This document shows positions 28,885-38,692 of a DNA stretch of 64,000 nucleotides, piece by piece. Made by a program: the position numbers and the translations under genes. The stretch's first letter is position 1; every line of letters starts with the position of its first letter. The stretch is from contig JAFGXY010000035.1 in the NCBI GenBank assembly GCA_016936395.1, forward strand, positions 1 through 64,000, in the 5' to 3' direction. Below the pieces are notes generated by a model that saw only the letters and a program-made list of their open reading frames with translations, had not been told where the DNA came from and made no database searches. Origin of the DNA: Paracoccaceae bacterium. GTDB taxonomy: Bacteria; Pseudomonadota; Alphaproteobacteria; Rhodobacterales; Rhodobacteraceae.

Positions 28885-29712
28885 ATGGCCTTTGAATATC
28901 CGGGCGACGGGTCGCTCGACTATTATCCATGCCGATATGGCACGTCGCGGTTGGTGTTCCGCGGCCCCAGGCGTGATCTGGAACGTCCCTATGTGGTCAC
29001 ATTGGGCGGCACGGAAACCTATGGCAAGTTCGTGCCGGAACCGTTTCCGGCGCTGATCGAGGCCGCATGCGGGCTGCGCATGGTCAATCTGGGCTGTATC
29101 AATGCCGGGATCGACGTTTATCTGCGAGACCCCGACATTCTGGCGGTGGCCGCAAGGGCGCAGGTGGCGGTGGTGCAGATCATGGGCGCGCAGAACCTGA
29201 CCAATCGCTATTATTCTGTGCATCCGCGCCGCAATGACCGGTTTTTGCACGCAACGCCGATGCTGCAATCCATCTTTCGCGAGGTGGATTTCACCGAGTT
29301 CAATTTTACCCGGCACATGCTGCAAACGCTGCAATCGGTGTCGGTCGACAAGTTCGAGGTGCTGGCCGAAGAATTGCGGGCAACCTGGGTGGGCCGGATG
29401 CGGACCTTGCTGGAGGCTTTGCCTTGCAAGACGGTGCTGTTGTGGGTGGGCCGTCAGCCGCCGCCCAGCCCTGGACGCAGGGCCGATCTGACGCATGATC
29501 CCTTGCTGGTTGATGCCGAGATGGTGGCGGCGCTGCGGTCGCGGGCCACCAGCTATCTTGAGGTGATCGCCTCTGCGGCGGCGCAGGCGCGCGGCACCGA
29601 TGGCATGGCCTTTGCGCCGCTGGATGCGCCTGCGGCCCAAGGGCTGCCCGGACCTGCGCTGCACCGCGAAGTGGCCGATGCCTTGGGCCCCGAAGTGCAG
29701 CGGCTGTTCTGA
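28885..29712 (+). CDS. DUF6473 family protein
   Basis: 275 residues beginning [19 protein letters not shown] and then [20 protein letters not shown], which I recall as the hallmark of DUF6473 proteins in Rhodobacteraceae. The [11 protein letters not shown] and [10 protein letters not shown] segments look like an SGNH-hydrolase-type fold, but the catalytic set is not clear. No signal peptide. ATG at 28885 is preferred over an upstream frame. Function unknown, perhaps polysaccharide- or envelope-related. A strong hairpin follows. Confidence 0.65.
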   Translation: MAFEYPGDGSLDYYPCRYGTSRLVFRGPRRDLERPYVVTLGGTETYGKFVPEPFPALIEAACGLRMVNLGCINAGIDVYLRDPDILAVAARAQVAVVQIMGAQNLTNRYYSVHPRRNDRFLHATPMLQSIFREVDFTEFNFTRHMLQTLQSVSVDKFEVLAEELRATWVGRMRTLLEALPCKTVLLWVGRQPPPSPGRRADLTHDPLLVDAEMVAALRSRATSYLEVIASAAAQARGTDGMAFAPLDAPAAQGLPGPALHREVADALGPEVQRLF

Positions 29713-29719
29713 GCGGCAA

Positions 29720-29744
29720 AAGGGCGCCCCGATGGGGCGCCCTT
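29720..29744. terminator. bidirectional terminator between DUF6473 gene and etfA
   Basis: An 11-bp perfect stem, AAGGGCGCCCC/GGGGCGCCCTT, with a three-base loop, located between two convergent stop codons. Each strand ends in a short T-run. Confidence 0.7.
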
Positions 29745-29778
29745 GTCCGTGGCATCGTGGCGGCATCGTGCCCGTAGG

Positions 29779-30705
29779 TCAGAGCTTTTCGATCAGTTCC
29801 GGCACGGCGGTGAACAGGTCGGCCACAAGGCCGTAATCGGCGACCTGAAAGATCGGGGCCTCTTCGTCCTTGTTGATGGCGACGATCACCTTGCTGTCCT
29901 TCATGCCCGCAAGATGCTGGATCGCGCCCGAGATGCCGACGGCGACATACAGGGTCGGGGCCACAACCTTGCCGGTCTGGCCCACCTGCCAGTCGTTCGG
30001 CGCATAGCCCGAATCAACCGCCGCACGGCTGGCGCCGACAGCGGCGCCCAGCTTGTCGGCCAGCCGCTCGATCAGCGCAAAGTCATCCTGGCTGCCGATG
30101 CCGCGACCACCCGACACCACGATCCCGGCGCTGGTCAGCTCGGGGCGGTCGGACGAGGCGACCTTGTCTTCCACCCAAGCCGACAGGCCCGATCCGGTGG
30201 GGCCGGTTGCGGCCTCGACCGGGGCTGCGCCTGTCATGCCGACGGCGGCAAAGTTGGCGGTCCGCACCGTCATCACCTTGGTCGGATCAGTGGATTTGAC
30301 CGTCTGCACCGCGTTGCCGGCATAGATCGGGCGGTCAAAGGTGTCGGCGTCGATCACCGCCGTCACATCCGAGATCACCATCACATCCAGCAGCGCCGCC
30401 ACGCGCGGCATCACGTTCTTGCAAAACGCGGTCGAGGCCCCGGCGATGTGGCTGTAGCCACCCGCCAGCGACACGATCAGGTCGGCAGTGGCCTCGGCCA
30501 TGCCGTGACAATAGGCGTGATCGTTCGCAAACAGCACCTTTGCCACACCGTCCAGCTTGGCGGCCTCGGCGGCAGCGGCGTCACCGCCCTGACCGGCCAC
30601 CAGAACATGCACCTCGCCCAGTCCCTTTACCGCGGCCACGGTCTTGCCGACTGCATCGGTGGCAAGCTGTCCGTCATTCACATCGGCCAGAAGAAGAACC
30701 GCCAT
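29779..30705 (-). CDS. etfA: electron transfer flavoprotein alpha subunit
   Basis: 308 residues. The C-terminal FAD-binding domain is intact: [40 protein letters not shown] and [20 protein letters not shown]. With EtfB it accepts electrons from acyl-CoA, methylsuccinyl-CoA and dimethylglycine/sarcosine dehydrogenases and passes them to ETF:quinone oxidoreductase. Its start overlaps the etfB stop by one base (TGATG), so the two are coupled. Confidence 0.96.
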   Translation of the reverse strand: MAVLLLADVNDGQLATDAVGKTVAAVKGLGEVHVLVAGQGGDAAAAEAAKLDGVAKVLFANDHAYCHGMAEATADLIVSLAGGYSHIAGASTAFCKNVMPRVAALLDVMVISDVTAVIDADTFDRPIYAGNAVQTVKSTDPTKVMTVRTANFAAVGMTGAAPVEAATGPTGSGLSAWVEDKVASSDRPELTSAGIVVSGGRGIGSQDDFALIERLADKLGAAVGASRAAVDSGYAPNDWQVGQTGKVVAPTLYVAVGISGAIQHLAGMKDSKVIVAINKDEEAPIFQVADYGLVADLFTAVPELIEKL

Positions 30706-31466
30706 CAGATCACCCCCGCTTCGTCTTTCAGTTTCGCCACCAGCTCGTCCACCGAGGCCACCTTGACCCCGGCCTTGCGGCCCGCGGGTTCGACCGTTTT
30801 CAGCACCGTCAGGCGCGGCGTCACGTCCACGCCACAGTCCGCCGCGGTTTTCATCGCCATCGGCTTGGCCTTGGCCTTCATGATGTTGGGCAGGCTGGCA
30901 TAGCGCGGCTCGTTCAGGCGCAGGTCCACCGTCACCACGGCGGGCAGCTTGACGCTGATCGTCTGCAATCCGCCATCGACCTCGCGGGTGATCGTGGCAC
31001 TGTCGCCCGCAACCTCCAGGGCGCTGGCGAATGTGCCCTGCGACCAGCCCAACAGCGCCGACAGCATCTGCCCGGTGGCGTTCATGTCATTGTCGATGGC
31101 CTGCTTGCCGCACAAGACGAGGCCGGGGGCTTCTTCGCGCACCACGGCGGCCAGCAGCTTGGCCACGGCCAGGGGCTCGATGTCGGTCTGCACGGTGTCG
31201 GCGGCCTCGATCAGGATGGCGCGGTCGGCCCCCATCGCAAGTGCTGTGCGCAACGTCTCTTGCGCCTGCTTGACGCCGATCGACACCACGACAATCTCGG
31301 TCACGATGCCCTTTTCCTTCAGACGGATCGCCTCTTCCACGGCAATCTCGTCAAAGGGGTTCATCGACATCTTGACGTTGGCCAGATCGACGCCGCTCTG
31401 GTCCGCCTTCACACGCACCTTCACGTTATAGTCGATCACACGTTTGACAGGCACAAGCACCTTCAT
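30705..31466 (-). CDS. etfB: electron transfer flavoprotein beta subunit
   Basis: 253 residues starting [20 protein letters not shown]. The conserved signature [20 protein letters not shown] and the AMP-binding region ([20 protein letters not shown]) are present. First gene of etfBA. Nearby clients in this window are mcd (18405) and the GcvT-fused dehydrogenase (54447). Confidence 0.96.
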   Translation of the reverse strand: MKVLVPVKRVIDYNVKVRVKADQSGVDLANVKMSMNPFDEIAVEEAIRLKEKGIVTEIVVVSIGVKQAQETLRTALAMGADRAILIEAADTVQTDIEPLAVAKLLAAVVREEAPGLVLCGKQAIDNDMNATGQMLSALLGWSQGTFASALEVAGDSATITREVDGGLQTISVKLPAVVTVDLRLNEPRYASLPNIMKAKAKPMAMKTAADCGVDVTPRLTVLKTVEPAGRKAGVKVASVDELVAKLKDEAGVI

Positions 31467-31597
31467 CAGCGCAACTCTCCCAATTGGTTTTCAAGCTCTC
31501 TGGTCAGGGTAACTAGCCCGAACTGCCGCAGCGCAACAGTGCAAAATCGACACCCCGACGGGCCGGGACGCCACGTTTTTCATCGGCAGGTTTGGGG

Positions 31598-32170
31598 TCA
31601 GCGGGTCAGGCCGGGCACCCACAGCACATCGTCAGCCCCGTCGTTGTTGGCAATGCGCCCGGCGACAAAGAACCAGTCGGACAGACGGTTCAGATAGCGC
31701 ACGGCCTCTGTGTTGACCTCTTCCATCGTGGCCAGTTCCACCACCAGCCGCTCGGCCCGGCGGCAGACCGTGCGGCACAGGTGCAGGTGTGCGGCAAGCG
31801 CGCTGCCGCCCGGCAGAATGAAGCTGCGCAGCGGCGACAGCTTTTCATTCATCGCGTCGATTTCCTGCTCCAGCCGGGTGACCTGGCCTGCCAGCATCCG
31901 CAAGGGCGTGTAGGGTAGGTCGGCGTCCTTGTACATGTCAGGCGTGCACAGATCGGCCCCCAGATCGAACAGGTCGTTCGAGATGCGGGCAAGGGCTGCA
32001 TCCATGTCGCCCGTCGCATGCAGGCGGGCAAGGCCGACGGTGGCGTTGGTTTCATCGACGGTGCCGTAAGCGCAGACCCGCGGCGAATGCTTGGCTACCC
32101 GCGCGCCATTGCCAAGGGCGGTTTCGCCTGCATCGCCGGTTTTGGTGTAGATTTTCGACAGAATGACCAT
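31598..32170 (-). CDS. PduO-type cob(I)alamin adenosyltransferase
   Basis: 190 residues. The family motifs are SKIYTKTGDAGETALGNG, RVCAYGTVDETNATVGLARL and CRTVCRRAERLVVELATME. It makes adenosylcobalamin, needed by the ethylmalonyl-CoA and methylmalonyl-CoA mutases of the pathway that mcd belongs to. ATG at 32170 follows AAGGAAG; a longer frame upstream is not protein-like. It stands beside etfB on the same strand. Confidence 0.93.
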   Translation of the reverse strand: MVILSKIYTKTGDAGETALGNGARVAKHSPRVCAYGTVDETNATVGLARLHATGDMDAALARISNDLFDLGADLCTPDMYKDADLPYTPLRMLAGQVTRLEQEIDAMNEKLSPLRSFILPGGSALAAHLHLCRTVCRRAERLVVELATMEEVNTEAVRYLNRLSDWFFVAGRIANNDGADDVLWVPGLTR

Positions 32171-32366
32171 GACTTGCTTCCTTGTGTTCGCTGGCGGGGT
32201 GCCCAGGCCGACCGACATCGCCCGCACCGCGCCGCCGTGGCGGCACCGGGAAAGGGCGGGCGATCAGCATCAAGGTTCCCTCTTGTCGGGCTGATTTAGG
32301 CGGCGGCAGCGGAAAAGCGAAGGCAAATCTTGGCGCAGCCCGCATGGGCGGGCCGGACTTTGTGGT

Positions 32367-33191
32367 CTAGCCTTTGGCAATCAGCCAGTCCAATGCCCGC
32401 GTCGGCAGCAGACGGCGGGCAAAGCCCATCAGGTAGGTTGGCACTGTCACGTAATAGCGCGCCTGCGGGCGGCGGCTTTCCAGCGCGTGGATCAGCTTTC
32501 TGGTCACCGCCGAAGCGGGCAGTTCAAACTGGTCCGGCCCCTGGCTTTCATACAGCCGCCCGCGCAAGGCGGCGTATTCGGCGGCACGGGCCGAATGTTC
32601 CCAATCGATCCATTTTTCGAAATGCGGGATGGCGTTTTCCCGGATGCGGCTGGTGATCGGGCCGGGCTCGATCAGGATCACCTCGATGCCGCTGCCCTGC
32701 ATCTCGATGCGCAGCACGTCGGTCAGGCCTTCCATGGCGAACTTGGTCGCCACATAGGCCCCGCGCCATTTCATCGGCACAAGGCCCAGAACCGACGAGC
32801 AGTTGATGATCCGGCCATGGCCCTGCGCCCGCATCACCGGAATCACCCGGCGCGTCAGGTCGTGATAGCCAAACAGGTTGGTCTCGAAGATCGCCCGCAA
32901 CGCGCCGCGCGGCAGGTCTTCGACCGCCCCCGGGCAGGCAAAGGCACCGTTGTTGTAAAGCGCATCCAGCGTGCCGCCGGTCGCCGCCAGCACCTCGGCC
33001 AGGGCGGCCTCGACACTGGCCTCATCGGCATAGTCAAGGCAGGGGCTTTCAAAGCCTTCGGCGATCAGCCGGTCGCAATCGGCCTGCTTGCGGCACGAGG
33101 CAAAGACGCGCCAGCCCCGCGCCCGCAACCCATGTGCCGCGTCATGGCCAATGCCCGAGGAACACCCGGTAATCAGAATCGATTTTGTCAT
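32367..33191 (-). CDS. short-chain dehydrogenase/reductase
   Basis: 274 residues. The cofactor motif is ITGCSSGIGHDAAHGLRARG, the NNGA motif appears as LYNNGAFACPGAVEDL, and the active site is the serine of INCSSVLG with YVATKFAMEGLTDVLR. The classical SDR fold is followed by a hydrophobic C-terminal tail. Substrate unknown. It is separated from the adenosyltransferase by about 195 bases with no visible gene. Confidence 0.88.
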   Translation of the reverse strand: MTKSILITGCSSGIGHDAAHGLRARGWRVFASCRKQADCDRLIAEGFESPCLDYADEASVEAALAEVLAATGGTLDALYNNGAFACPGAVEDLPRGALRAIFETNLFGYHDLTRRVIPVMRAQGHGRIINCSSVLGLVPMKWRGAYVATKFAMEGLTDVLRIEMQGSGIEVILIEPGPITSRIRENAIPHFEKWIDWEHSARAAEYAALRGRLYESQGPDQFELPASAVTRKLIHALESRRPQARYYVTVPTYLMGFARRLLPTRALDWLIAKG

Positions 33192-33263
33192 GCTCTGCCC
33201 GTTTGATTTTCTCCCTGCTTAGGGCGAAACGGCCGGGGGGGCAAAGTGGTTTTGCGCCAAAAG

Positions 33264-33773
33264 TCAGGTCTGGCTTGGCGGGCGTTTCCAGGGGGCGAGG
33301 TCGGTCAGAAAGTCTTTCGACATGTAGCCGTCGATGCCATCGCCTTCGATGCGCACCCGGGCCCAGCCGTTGTCTTCTTGCCTGACCACGGTCACGGCCT
33401 CGCCGCGGGACAGTTTGGCCACCACCGCATCGCGGGTTGATGGCCCGGACCGCACGTTGACCGATCTTCCCGTCACATACTGCACCTCGCCCAGACGTTC
33501 TTCCATCGGTGCTTCCGGGGCAGGCGCGGGCGTCATCAGGGGCTGCGGCGGGGCGAAGCCGACCCCGACCACCACGGGCGACTGTGGCTGGACCACTTCG
33601 GCGCGCGAAACAACCGGCGTGTCAACGGCGGCCGCGGTCGCCTGCTGTTCGGCCAGAACGGCAGCCTCTTGCCGGGCTGCGATCAGGCCAAACCGCATCT
33701 GGCCACGGTCAGCGCCGCCAATCAGAAGCGTCAGGTAAAGGCCTGCGGCCAGCAGCAACATCAGACGTATCAT
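33264..33773 (-). CDS. SH3-domain protein with N-terminal membrane anchor
   Basis: 169 residues. A hydrophobic N-terminal helix ([20 protein letters not shown]), then a proline/alanine-rich linker (about 45-95), then a bacterial SH3b domain (about 97-158) with [20 protein letters not shown] and [11 protein letters not shown]. Such proteins usually sit in the periplasm and bind cell-wall peptides. It is divergent from parC. Exact role unknown. Confidence 0.75.
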   Translation of the reverse strand: MIRLMLLLAAGLYLTLLIGGADRGQMRFGLIAARQEAAVLAEQQATAAAVDTPVVSRAEVVQPQSPVVVGVGFAPPQPLMTPAPAPEAPMEERLGEVQYVTGRSVNVRSGPSTRDAVVAKLSRGEAVTVVRQEDNGWARVRIEGDGIDGYMSKDFLTDLAPWKRPPSQT

Positions 33774-33913
33774 GCGACGGCATCCGATTCACTTTTGATA
33801 ACGCAAAGATTACCATATTTGTCCTCGATGGGTCAGGTCACTGGCGACAGGGGGTGGAAAATTCCGAATGTTTCCGTCTGGACCGGGGCCACGCTGCGCA
33901 TTACACAACATCC

Positions 33914-36217
33914 ATGTCAGATGATGCCGCCCCCCCCAAGATCGTGCCTGTCGAGATCGCCGAGCCACTGAGCCGCGCGATTGGCGAGCGCTATCTGACC
34001 TATGCCCTGTCCACCATCATGCACCGCGCCCTGCCCGATGCGCGCGACGGGTTAAAGCCGGTGCATCGCCGAATCCTTTATGCCATGCGCGAACTTAGGC
34101 TGTCCGCCACCAGCGCTTTTCGCAAATCGGCCAAGATTTCGGGCGATGTGATGGGCAACTATCACCCGCATGGTGATGCCGCGATCTATGATGCGATGGC
34201 GCGTCTGGCGCAGGATTTCAACGTCCGCTACCCGCTGGTCGACGGTCAGGGCAACTTTGGCAACATCGACGGCGACAACCCTGCCGCCAGCCGCTATACC
34301 GAAGCCCGCCTGACCGCGATTGCCGAGACGCTGATGGAAGGGCTTGCCGAAAACGCGGTCGATTTCCGCCCCAATTACGATGGCACACTGGAAGAGCCGG
34401 TGGTGATGCCCGCCGCTTTCCCGAACCTTTTGGCCAACGGCTCCAGCGGCATCGCCGTGGGCATGGCCACCAACATTCCGCCGCATAACCTTGATGAGCT
34501 GATCCAGGGTTGCCACGCCATGCTGCGCAACCCCGATATCACCACCGCCGAACTGGTGGACCTGATCCCCGGCCCCGATTTCCCGACGGGCGGCGTGATG
34601 GTCGAGCCGCGCGCCACCATTCTGGAGGCCTATGAGACCGGTCGCGGATCGTTCCGCACCCGCGCGAAATGGGAGGTGGAGGATCTGGGCCGCGGCATGT
34701 GGCAGATCGTGGTCACCGAGATCCCCTATCAGGTGCAGAAATCCAAGCTGATCGAACGGCTGGCCGACCTGATCCAGACCAAGAAAATCCCGCTTCTGGC
34801 CGATGTGCGCGACGAGTCGACCGAGGATGTGCGCATCGTGCTGGAACCACGCGCCCGCACGGTCGAGGCCGAGATGCTGATGGGGATGCTGTTCAAGAAC
34901 TCGGACCTTGAAACCCGGTTCAGCCTGAACATGAACGTGCTGATCGACGGCAAGGTGCCGCGGGTGTGCAGCCTCAAGGAAGTCTTGAAGGCCTTCCTCG
35001 ATCACCGGCGCGACGTATTGCGCCGCCGGTCGACGCACCGGATGGAAAAGATCGACCACCGGCTTGAGGTGCTGGAAGGCTTCATCATAACCTTCCTGAA
35101 CCTTGACCGGGTGATCGACATCATCCGCTATGACGCCGACCCCAAGGCCGCCCTGATGCGCGAAGACTGGGGCAAGCCGCACCCCCGCGCGCTGACGGAA
35201 AAGGACTATGTCTCGCCCCCGCCCGGCGAGGGCGAGCTGACCGAGGTTCAGGCCGAAGCCATCCTGAACATGCGGCTGCGCAGCTTGCGCAAGCTGGAAG
35301 AACTGGAGCTGATCGCCGAACGCGATGCCCTGATGAAAGAACGCGCCGGCTTGGCCGACCTTCTGGACAGCGACCGCCTGCAATGGACGCAGATCGGGGT
35401 CGAGTTGGAAGCCGTGCGCAAGCAGTTTGGCAAGGGCACCCGGTTGGGCGACCGCCGCACCGCCTTTGCCGAGGCAGGCGAGGTGGCCGAGGTGCCGTTC
35501 GAGGCGATGATCGAGCGCGAACCGATCACGGTGATCTGCTCGAAAATGGGCTGGATTCGCAGCCTGAAAGGCCACGTTGATCTGGCCACCGAGCAGAAGT
35601 TCAAGGACGGTGACGGCCCGCGATTCGCGTTTCATGCCGAAACCACTGACAAGATCCTGCTGATTGCCGCCAATGGCCGGTTCTACACGCTGATCGGGGC
35701 CAACCTGCCCGGCGGGCGCGGCATGGGCGAACCCGTGCGGCTGATGGTGGACCTGCCGAACGATACCGAGATTCTGGATCTTAGCGTGTTCCGGCCCGGG
35801 GAAAAGCTGCTGGTCGCCTCGACCGCGGGCGATGGTTTTGTTGTGCCGTCGGATGAAGTGCTGGCGCAAACCCGGTCGGGCAAGCAGGTGCTGACTCTGC
35901 GTGAGGGTGTCACGACAGCGGTCGTCACCGTGGCGAAGGGCGACCATGTCGCCGTGGTGGGGGAAAACCGCAAGCTGCTGGTGTTCCCGTTGAGCGAGTT
36001 GCCCGAAATGGCCAAGGGCAAGGGCGTGCGCTTGCAGAAATACAAGGACGGCGGCCTGTCGGATGCCATCACCTTCACGCTGGCGGATGGGTTGACTTGG
36101 AAAGACCCGGCCGGACGGACGCGCACCGAACCCGACCTGACCGAATGGCTGGGCCCGCGGGCGGGTGCCGGCAAGATGGCGCCGCGCGGCTTTCCGCGTG
36201 ACAACAAGTTCACCTGA
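33914..36217 (+). CDS. parC: DNA topoisomerase IV subunit A
   Basis: 767 residues. The N-terminal winged-helix and tower domains include [20 protein letters not shown] and the active-site tyrosine in [20 protein letters not shown]. The C-terminal beta-pinwheel (about 500-740) lacks the GyrA box, which favours ParC over GyrA. ATG at 33914 ([20 protein letters not shown]) is chosen; the frame is open far upstream without protein-like sequence. It decatenates daughter chromosomes with ParE, which is not in the window. Confidence 0.94.
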   Translation: MSDDAAPPKIVPVEIAEPLSRAIGERYLTYALSTIMHRALPDARDGLKPVHRRILYAMRELRLSATSAFRKSAKISGDVMGNYHPHGDAAIYDAMARLAQDFNVRYPLVDGQGNFGNIDGDNPAASRYTEARLTAIAETLMEGLAENAVDFRPNYDGTLEEPVVMPAAFPNLLANGSSGIAVGMATNIPPHNLDELIQGCHAMLRNPDITTAELVDLIPGPDFPTGGVMVEPRATILEAYETGRGSFRTRAKWEVEDLGRGMWQIVVTEIPYQVQKSKLIERLADLIQTKKIPLLADVRDESTEDVRIVLEPRARTVEAEMLMGMLFKNSDLETRFSLNMNVLIDGKVPRVCSLKEVLKAFLDHRRDVLRRRSTHRMEKIDHRLEVLEGFIITFLNLDRVIDIIRYDADPKAALMREDWGKPHPRALTEKDYVSPPPGEGELTEVQAEAILNMRLRSLRKLEELELIAERDALMKERAGLADLLDSDRLQWTQIGVELEAVRKQFGKGTRLGDRRTAFAEAGEVAEVPFEAMIEREPITVICSKMGWIRSLKGHVDLATEQKFKDGDGPRFAFHAETTDKILLIAANGRFYTLIGANLPGGRGMGEPVRLMVDLPNDTEILDLSVFRPGEKLLVASTAGDGFVVPSDEVLAQTRSGKQVLTLREGVTTAVVTVAKGDHVAVVGENRKLLVFPLSELPEMAKGKGVRLQKYKDGGLSDAITFTLADGLTWKDPAGRTRTEPDLTEWLGPRAGAGKMAPRGFPRDNKFT

Positions 36218-36268
36218 GGGGGGCACCTGACGGCGGGGGTTGCAGGCCGTTATCAAGGCGCAACAAGA

Positions 36269-36397
36269 GGACCGCGCCCTCCCTCGGGCGGGCGCTGCAA
36301 CGGTTGATGGACGCGGTTTATGGTGCAACTCCTCCCACCATAGTTCGTGTTGAAACGCTGCAAGAGCGCCCTCCCGGGGGGAGGGAGGGCGCGGTCC
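36269..36397. repeat. long inverted repeat with an internal hairpin bearing CTCCTCCC
   Basis: Between convergent parC and the bhc regulator, 17-bp perfect arms (36269-36285 and 36381-36397, GGACCGCGCCCTCCCTC and its complement) extend inward with interruptions through GGGCGCTGCAACG-like arms. In the centre a seven-bp stem TATGGTG/CACCATA (36319-36342) presents a loop containing CTCCTCCC, which is complementary to ribosome-binding sites. It may be a terminator, a small-RNA gene or a mobile-element relic. Confidence 0.5.
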
Positions 36398-36462
36398 GGC
36401 GGGCTTTGCCCTTGAGTCCGGACCAAGGGCAAGACTGAGACGTTACCCTGCAAGCCCCGCCC

Positions 36463-37278
36463 CTACGGCTGCACCCCACCCGTCGCCTCGGTCACCTGAT
36501 TGGCCGCCGTGCGCACCAGCGCGCCGATACGGTCCGCATCCGACAGGCCCACGCGAAAGGCAGGGCCAGACACCGACAGGCCCGCCACAGGCTCGCCGTG
36601 GCTGTTGAAGATCGGGGCGGCAACACAGCGCATGCCAGTTGCCCGTTCCTGATCGTCGATCGCATAGCCCCGCTCGCGCGTGCGCGCGAGGTCCCGGACC
36701 AGCGCAACCTCCGAGGTATGGCTGAAGCTCGTGAACCGCTCCAACCCCTTGGCCGCAATGATGCGCTGCACCCGATGCGGCGGATACCAGGCCAGCAGCG
36801 CCTTGCCGATGCCCGATACATGCATCGGCGCCTTGGTTCCCGGCGGGAAAAAGGCCCGGATCACCTCATGCGTTTCGACCTGAGACAGGAACAGAACCTC
36901 GTCCCCGGCCTCGATCCCCAGATTGGCGGTCTCTCCGGTGTCGCGCATCAGCGCATCCATCGGCTGTCGGGCGCGTTCCACCACCTTGGTCCGACGCAGG
37001 AATGCGTTGCCGACGCGAAACGCCCCCGGCCCGACATGCCACAACTGGCCGCCCTCCTCGGCCTCGACCATGTCATGCCCTTGCAGCGTGATCAGCGCGC
37101 GAAACACCGTCGCCACCGCCTCACCGCTTTCCGCCGCCAGTTCCGACAAGGACATACCCGGCCGCGCCGCCACCCGTTCCAAGAGCATCAGCCCCCGGTC
37201 CAGCGCCTGCACCGTGTTCTGGTCGGTCTTGTCGGCAAAGGCCTTCGGTCGACCACGCGGACGCGGAAAAGTGGTCAT
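36463..37278 (-). CDS. bhcR: IclR-type regulator of the beta-hydroxyaspartate cycle (BhcR-like)
   Basis: 271 residues. An N-terminal winged helix (about 22-85: VQALDRGLMLLERVAARPGM, SLSELAAESGEAVATVFRAL) and a C-terminal IclR effector domain (about 100-260, with GIEAGDEVLFLSQVETHEVI and PAPIF-type segments). ATG at 37278 follows GGGGG. It is divergent from bhcABCD. Work I recall on Paracoccus named the equivalent gene BhcR and showed glyoxylate as effector; here that is inferred from position and family. Two palindromes in the shared promoter region are likely binding sites. Confidence 0.85.
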   Translation of the reverse strand: MTTFPRPRGRPKAFADKTDQNTVQALDRGLMLLERVAARPGMSLSELAAESGEAVATVFRALITLQGHDMVEAEEGGQLWHVGPGAFRVGNAFLRRTKVVERARQPMDALMRDTGETANLGIEAGDEVLFLSQVETHEVIRAFFPPGTKAPMHVSGIGKALLAWYPPHRVQRIIAAKGLERFTSFSHTSEVALVRDLARTRERGYAIDDQERATGMRCVAAPIFNSHGEPVAGLSVSGPAFRVGLSDADRIGALVRTAANQVTEATGGVQP

Positions 37279-37317
37279 GTGACCCCCTTTGTTAGAGTGA
37301 AAAACACTTAGCACCTG

Positions 37318-37400
37318 ATTTTCATTGAAAATATCACGACCCAGCAGAAATGAAAAACCTTTTCGAAAAAATTGTCTCCCTGTGTTACATCGCCTATGTT
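37318..37400 (+). promoter_or_regulatory. bhcA promoter with two palindromes (candidate BhcR operators)
   Basis: ATTTTC-ATT-GAAAAT (37318-37332) is a perfect palindrome, and TTTTCGAAAA (37360-37369) is a second. Immediately after it, TTGTCT (37372-37377) and TATGTT (37395-37400) make a -35/-10 pair with a 17-base spacer, predicting a short leader before the bhcA ATG at 37429. Both palindromes share TTTTC/GAAAA halves. Confidence 0.6.
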
Positions 37401-37428
37401 CTGGCGAACACGCTTCGGAGGAGCCGCC

Positions 37429-38619
37429 ATGTATTCCCAGAACCCCGTCTTCATTCCCGGCCCGACCAACATGCCCGAGGTGGTCCGCAAAGCCTGCGAC
37501 ATGCCCACCCTCGACCATCGCAGCCCGGCCTTTGCGCGGCTGTTCAAGCCTGCGGTTGCCGGTGTGAAGCGGGTGCTGAAAATGGATCAGGGCGAAGTCA
37601 TCATCCTGCCGTCCACCGGCACCGGCGGCTGGGAGGCTGCGATCTCGAACACTTTGTCGCCCGGCGACACGGTTCTGGCCGCGCGCTTTGGCATGTTCAG
37701 CCACCGCTGGATCGACATGTGCCAGCGCCACGGGCTGAACGTCCAGATCATCGAAACCCCGTGGGGTCAGGGCGCACCACTGGCCGCCATCGAGGCGGCG
37801 TTGAAGGCCGACACTGCGGGCACCATCAAGGCCGTGCTGGCGACGCATAACGAAACCGCGACCGGCGTGCGGTCCGATATCGCTGGCATCCGCCGCGCGA
37901 TGGATGCCGCAGGTCATGGCGCGCTGCTGCTGGTCGATGGCGTGTCGTCGATCGGGTCCATGCCGTTCGACATGGCCGGATGGGGCGTGGATATCGCAGT
38001 GGCGGGTAGCCAGAAGGGTTTCATGCTGCCCGCAGGGCTTGCCATTCTGGGCGTCAGCCCGAAGGCGATTGCGGCGATGGAGACCGCCACCCTGCCGCGC
38101 ACCTTCTTTGACTTTCGCGACATGCTGCGAACCTATGCGGCGGGCGGCTACCCCTATACCCCCGCCGTTGGCCTGATCGCCGGTCTGGCCCGCGCCATCG
38201 AAGTGCTGGAGGACGAGGGGCTGGAGAACGTCTATGCGCGCCATCACCGTCTTGCGGAAGGTGTGCGCCGGGCGGTGGCGGCCTGGGGGATGACGCCTTG
38301 TGCGGTGTCGCCGGACCTGTATTCGGACACCATCACCGCCGTGGTGGTGCCCGAGGGCTGCAACGGCACCGATCTGGTGAAGCTGGCGGCCGAGAAATAC
38401 GACGTGGCCTTTGGCGTGGGCTTGGGCGAAGTCGCGGGCAAGGTGTTCCGCATTGGCCATCTGGGGATGTTGACCGATGTGATGGTGCTGTCGGGCCTTG
38501 CAGCTGCCGAGATGTGCATGGCCGATCTGGGCTGGAATATCCGGCTTGGGTCTGGCGTTGCGGCGGCGCAGGACTATTTTCGCGGGTCGGCGCGGATCAT
38601 GGCCCTGGCGGCCGAATAA
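37429..38619 (+). CDS. bhcA: aspartate-glyoxylate aminotransferase
   Basis: A 396-residue fold-type I PLP enzyme related to serine-glyoxylate aminotransferase. PLP lysine in VAGSQKGFMLPAGLAILGVS; ILPSTGTGGWEAAISN and LVDGVSSIGSMPFDMAGWG are cofactor and substrate segments. In the beta-hydroxyaspartate cycle it transaminates glyoxylate to glycine using aspartate. ATG at 37429 after GGAGGAG. First gene of bhcABCD; the identity rests on the operon as well as the sequence. Confidence 0.88.
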   Translation: MYSQNPVFIPGPTNMPEVVRKACDMPTLDHRSPAFARLFKPAVAGVKRVLKMDQGEVIILPSTGTGGWEAAISNTLSPGDTVLAARFGMFSHRWIDMCQRHGLNVQIIETPWGQGAPLAAIEAALKADTAGTIKAVLATHNETATGVRSDIAGIRRAMDAAGHGALLLVDGVSSIGSMPFDMAGWGVDIAVAGSQKGFMLPAGLAILGVSPKAIAAMETATLPRTFFDFRDMLRTYAAGGYPYTPAVGLIAGLARAIEVLEDEGLENVYARHHRLAEGVRRAVAAWGMTPCAVSPDLYSDTITAVVVPEGCNGTDLVKLAAEKYDVAFGVGLGEVAGKVFRIGHLGMLTDVMVLSGLAAAEMCMADLGWNIRLGSGVAAAQDYFRGSARIMALAAE

Positions 38620-38631
38620 GCGGCCAAGGCC

Positions 38632-38688
38632 GGGGGGCTGTCTGCCCCCCGGACCCCCCGAGGGTATTTCCACCAAGAGGAAAGACAA
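38632..38688 (+). repeat. GGGTATTT-type intergenic repeat (with hairpin), bhcA-bhcB
   Basis: GGGGGCTGTCTGCCCCCCGG hairpin followed by ACCCCCCGAGGGTATTTCCACCAAGAGGAAAG. It fills the gap inside the bhc operon, and its AAGAGGAAAG end supplies the ribosome binding site of bhcB. The same layout recurs at 49441-49493. Confidence 0.7.
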
Positions 38689-38692
38689 CAAG

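Noticed and set aside
32171-32366. Possible small membrane-protein gene upstream of the cobalamin adenosyltransferase.
   Set aside because: The only frame is short, proline-arginine-rich and has no hydrophobic segment.
34052-36328. A minus-strand open frame opposite parC.
   Set aside because: Shadow of the parC coding strand; no motif, no ribosome site.
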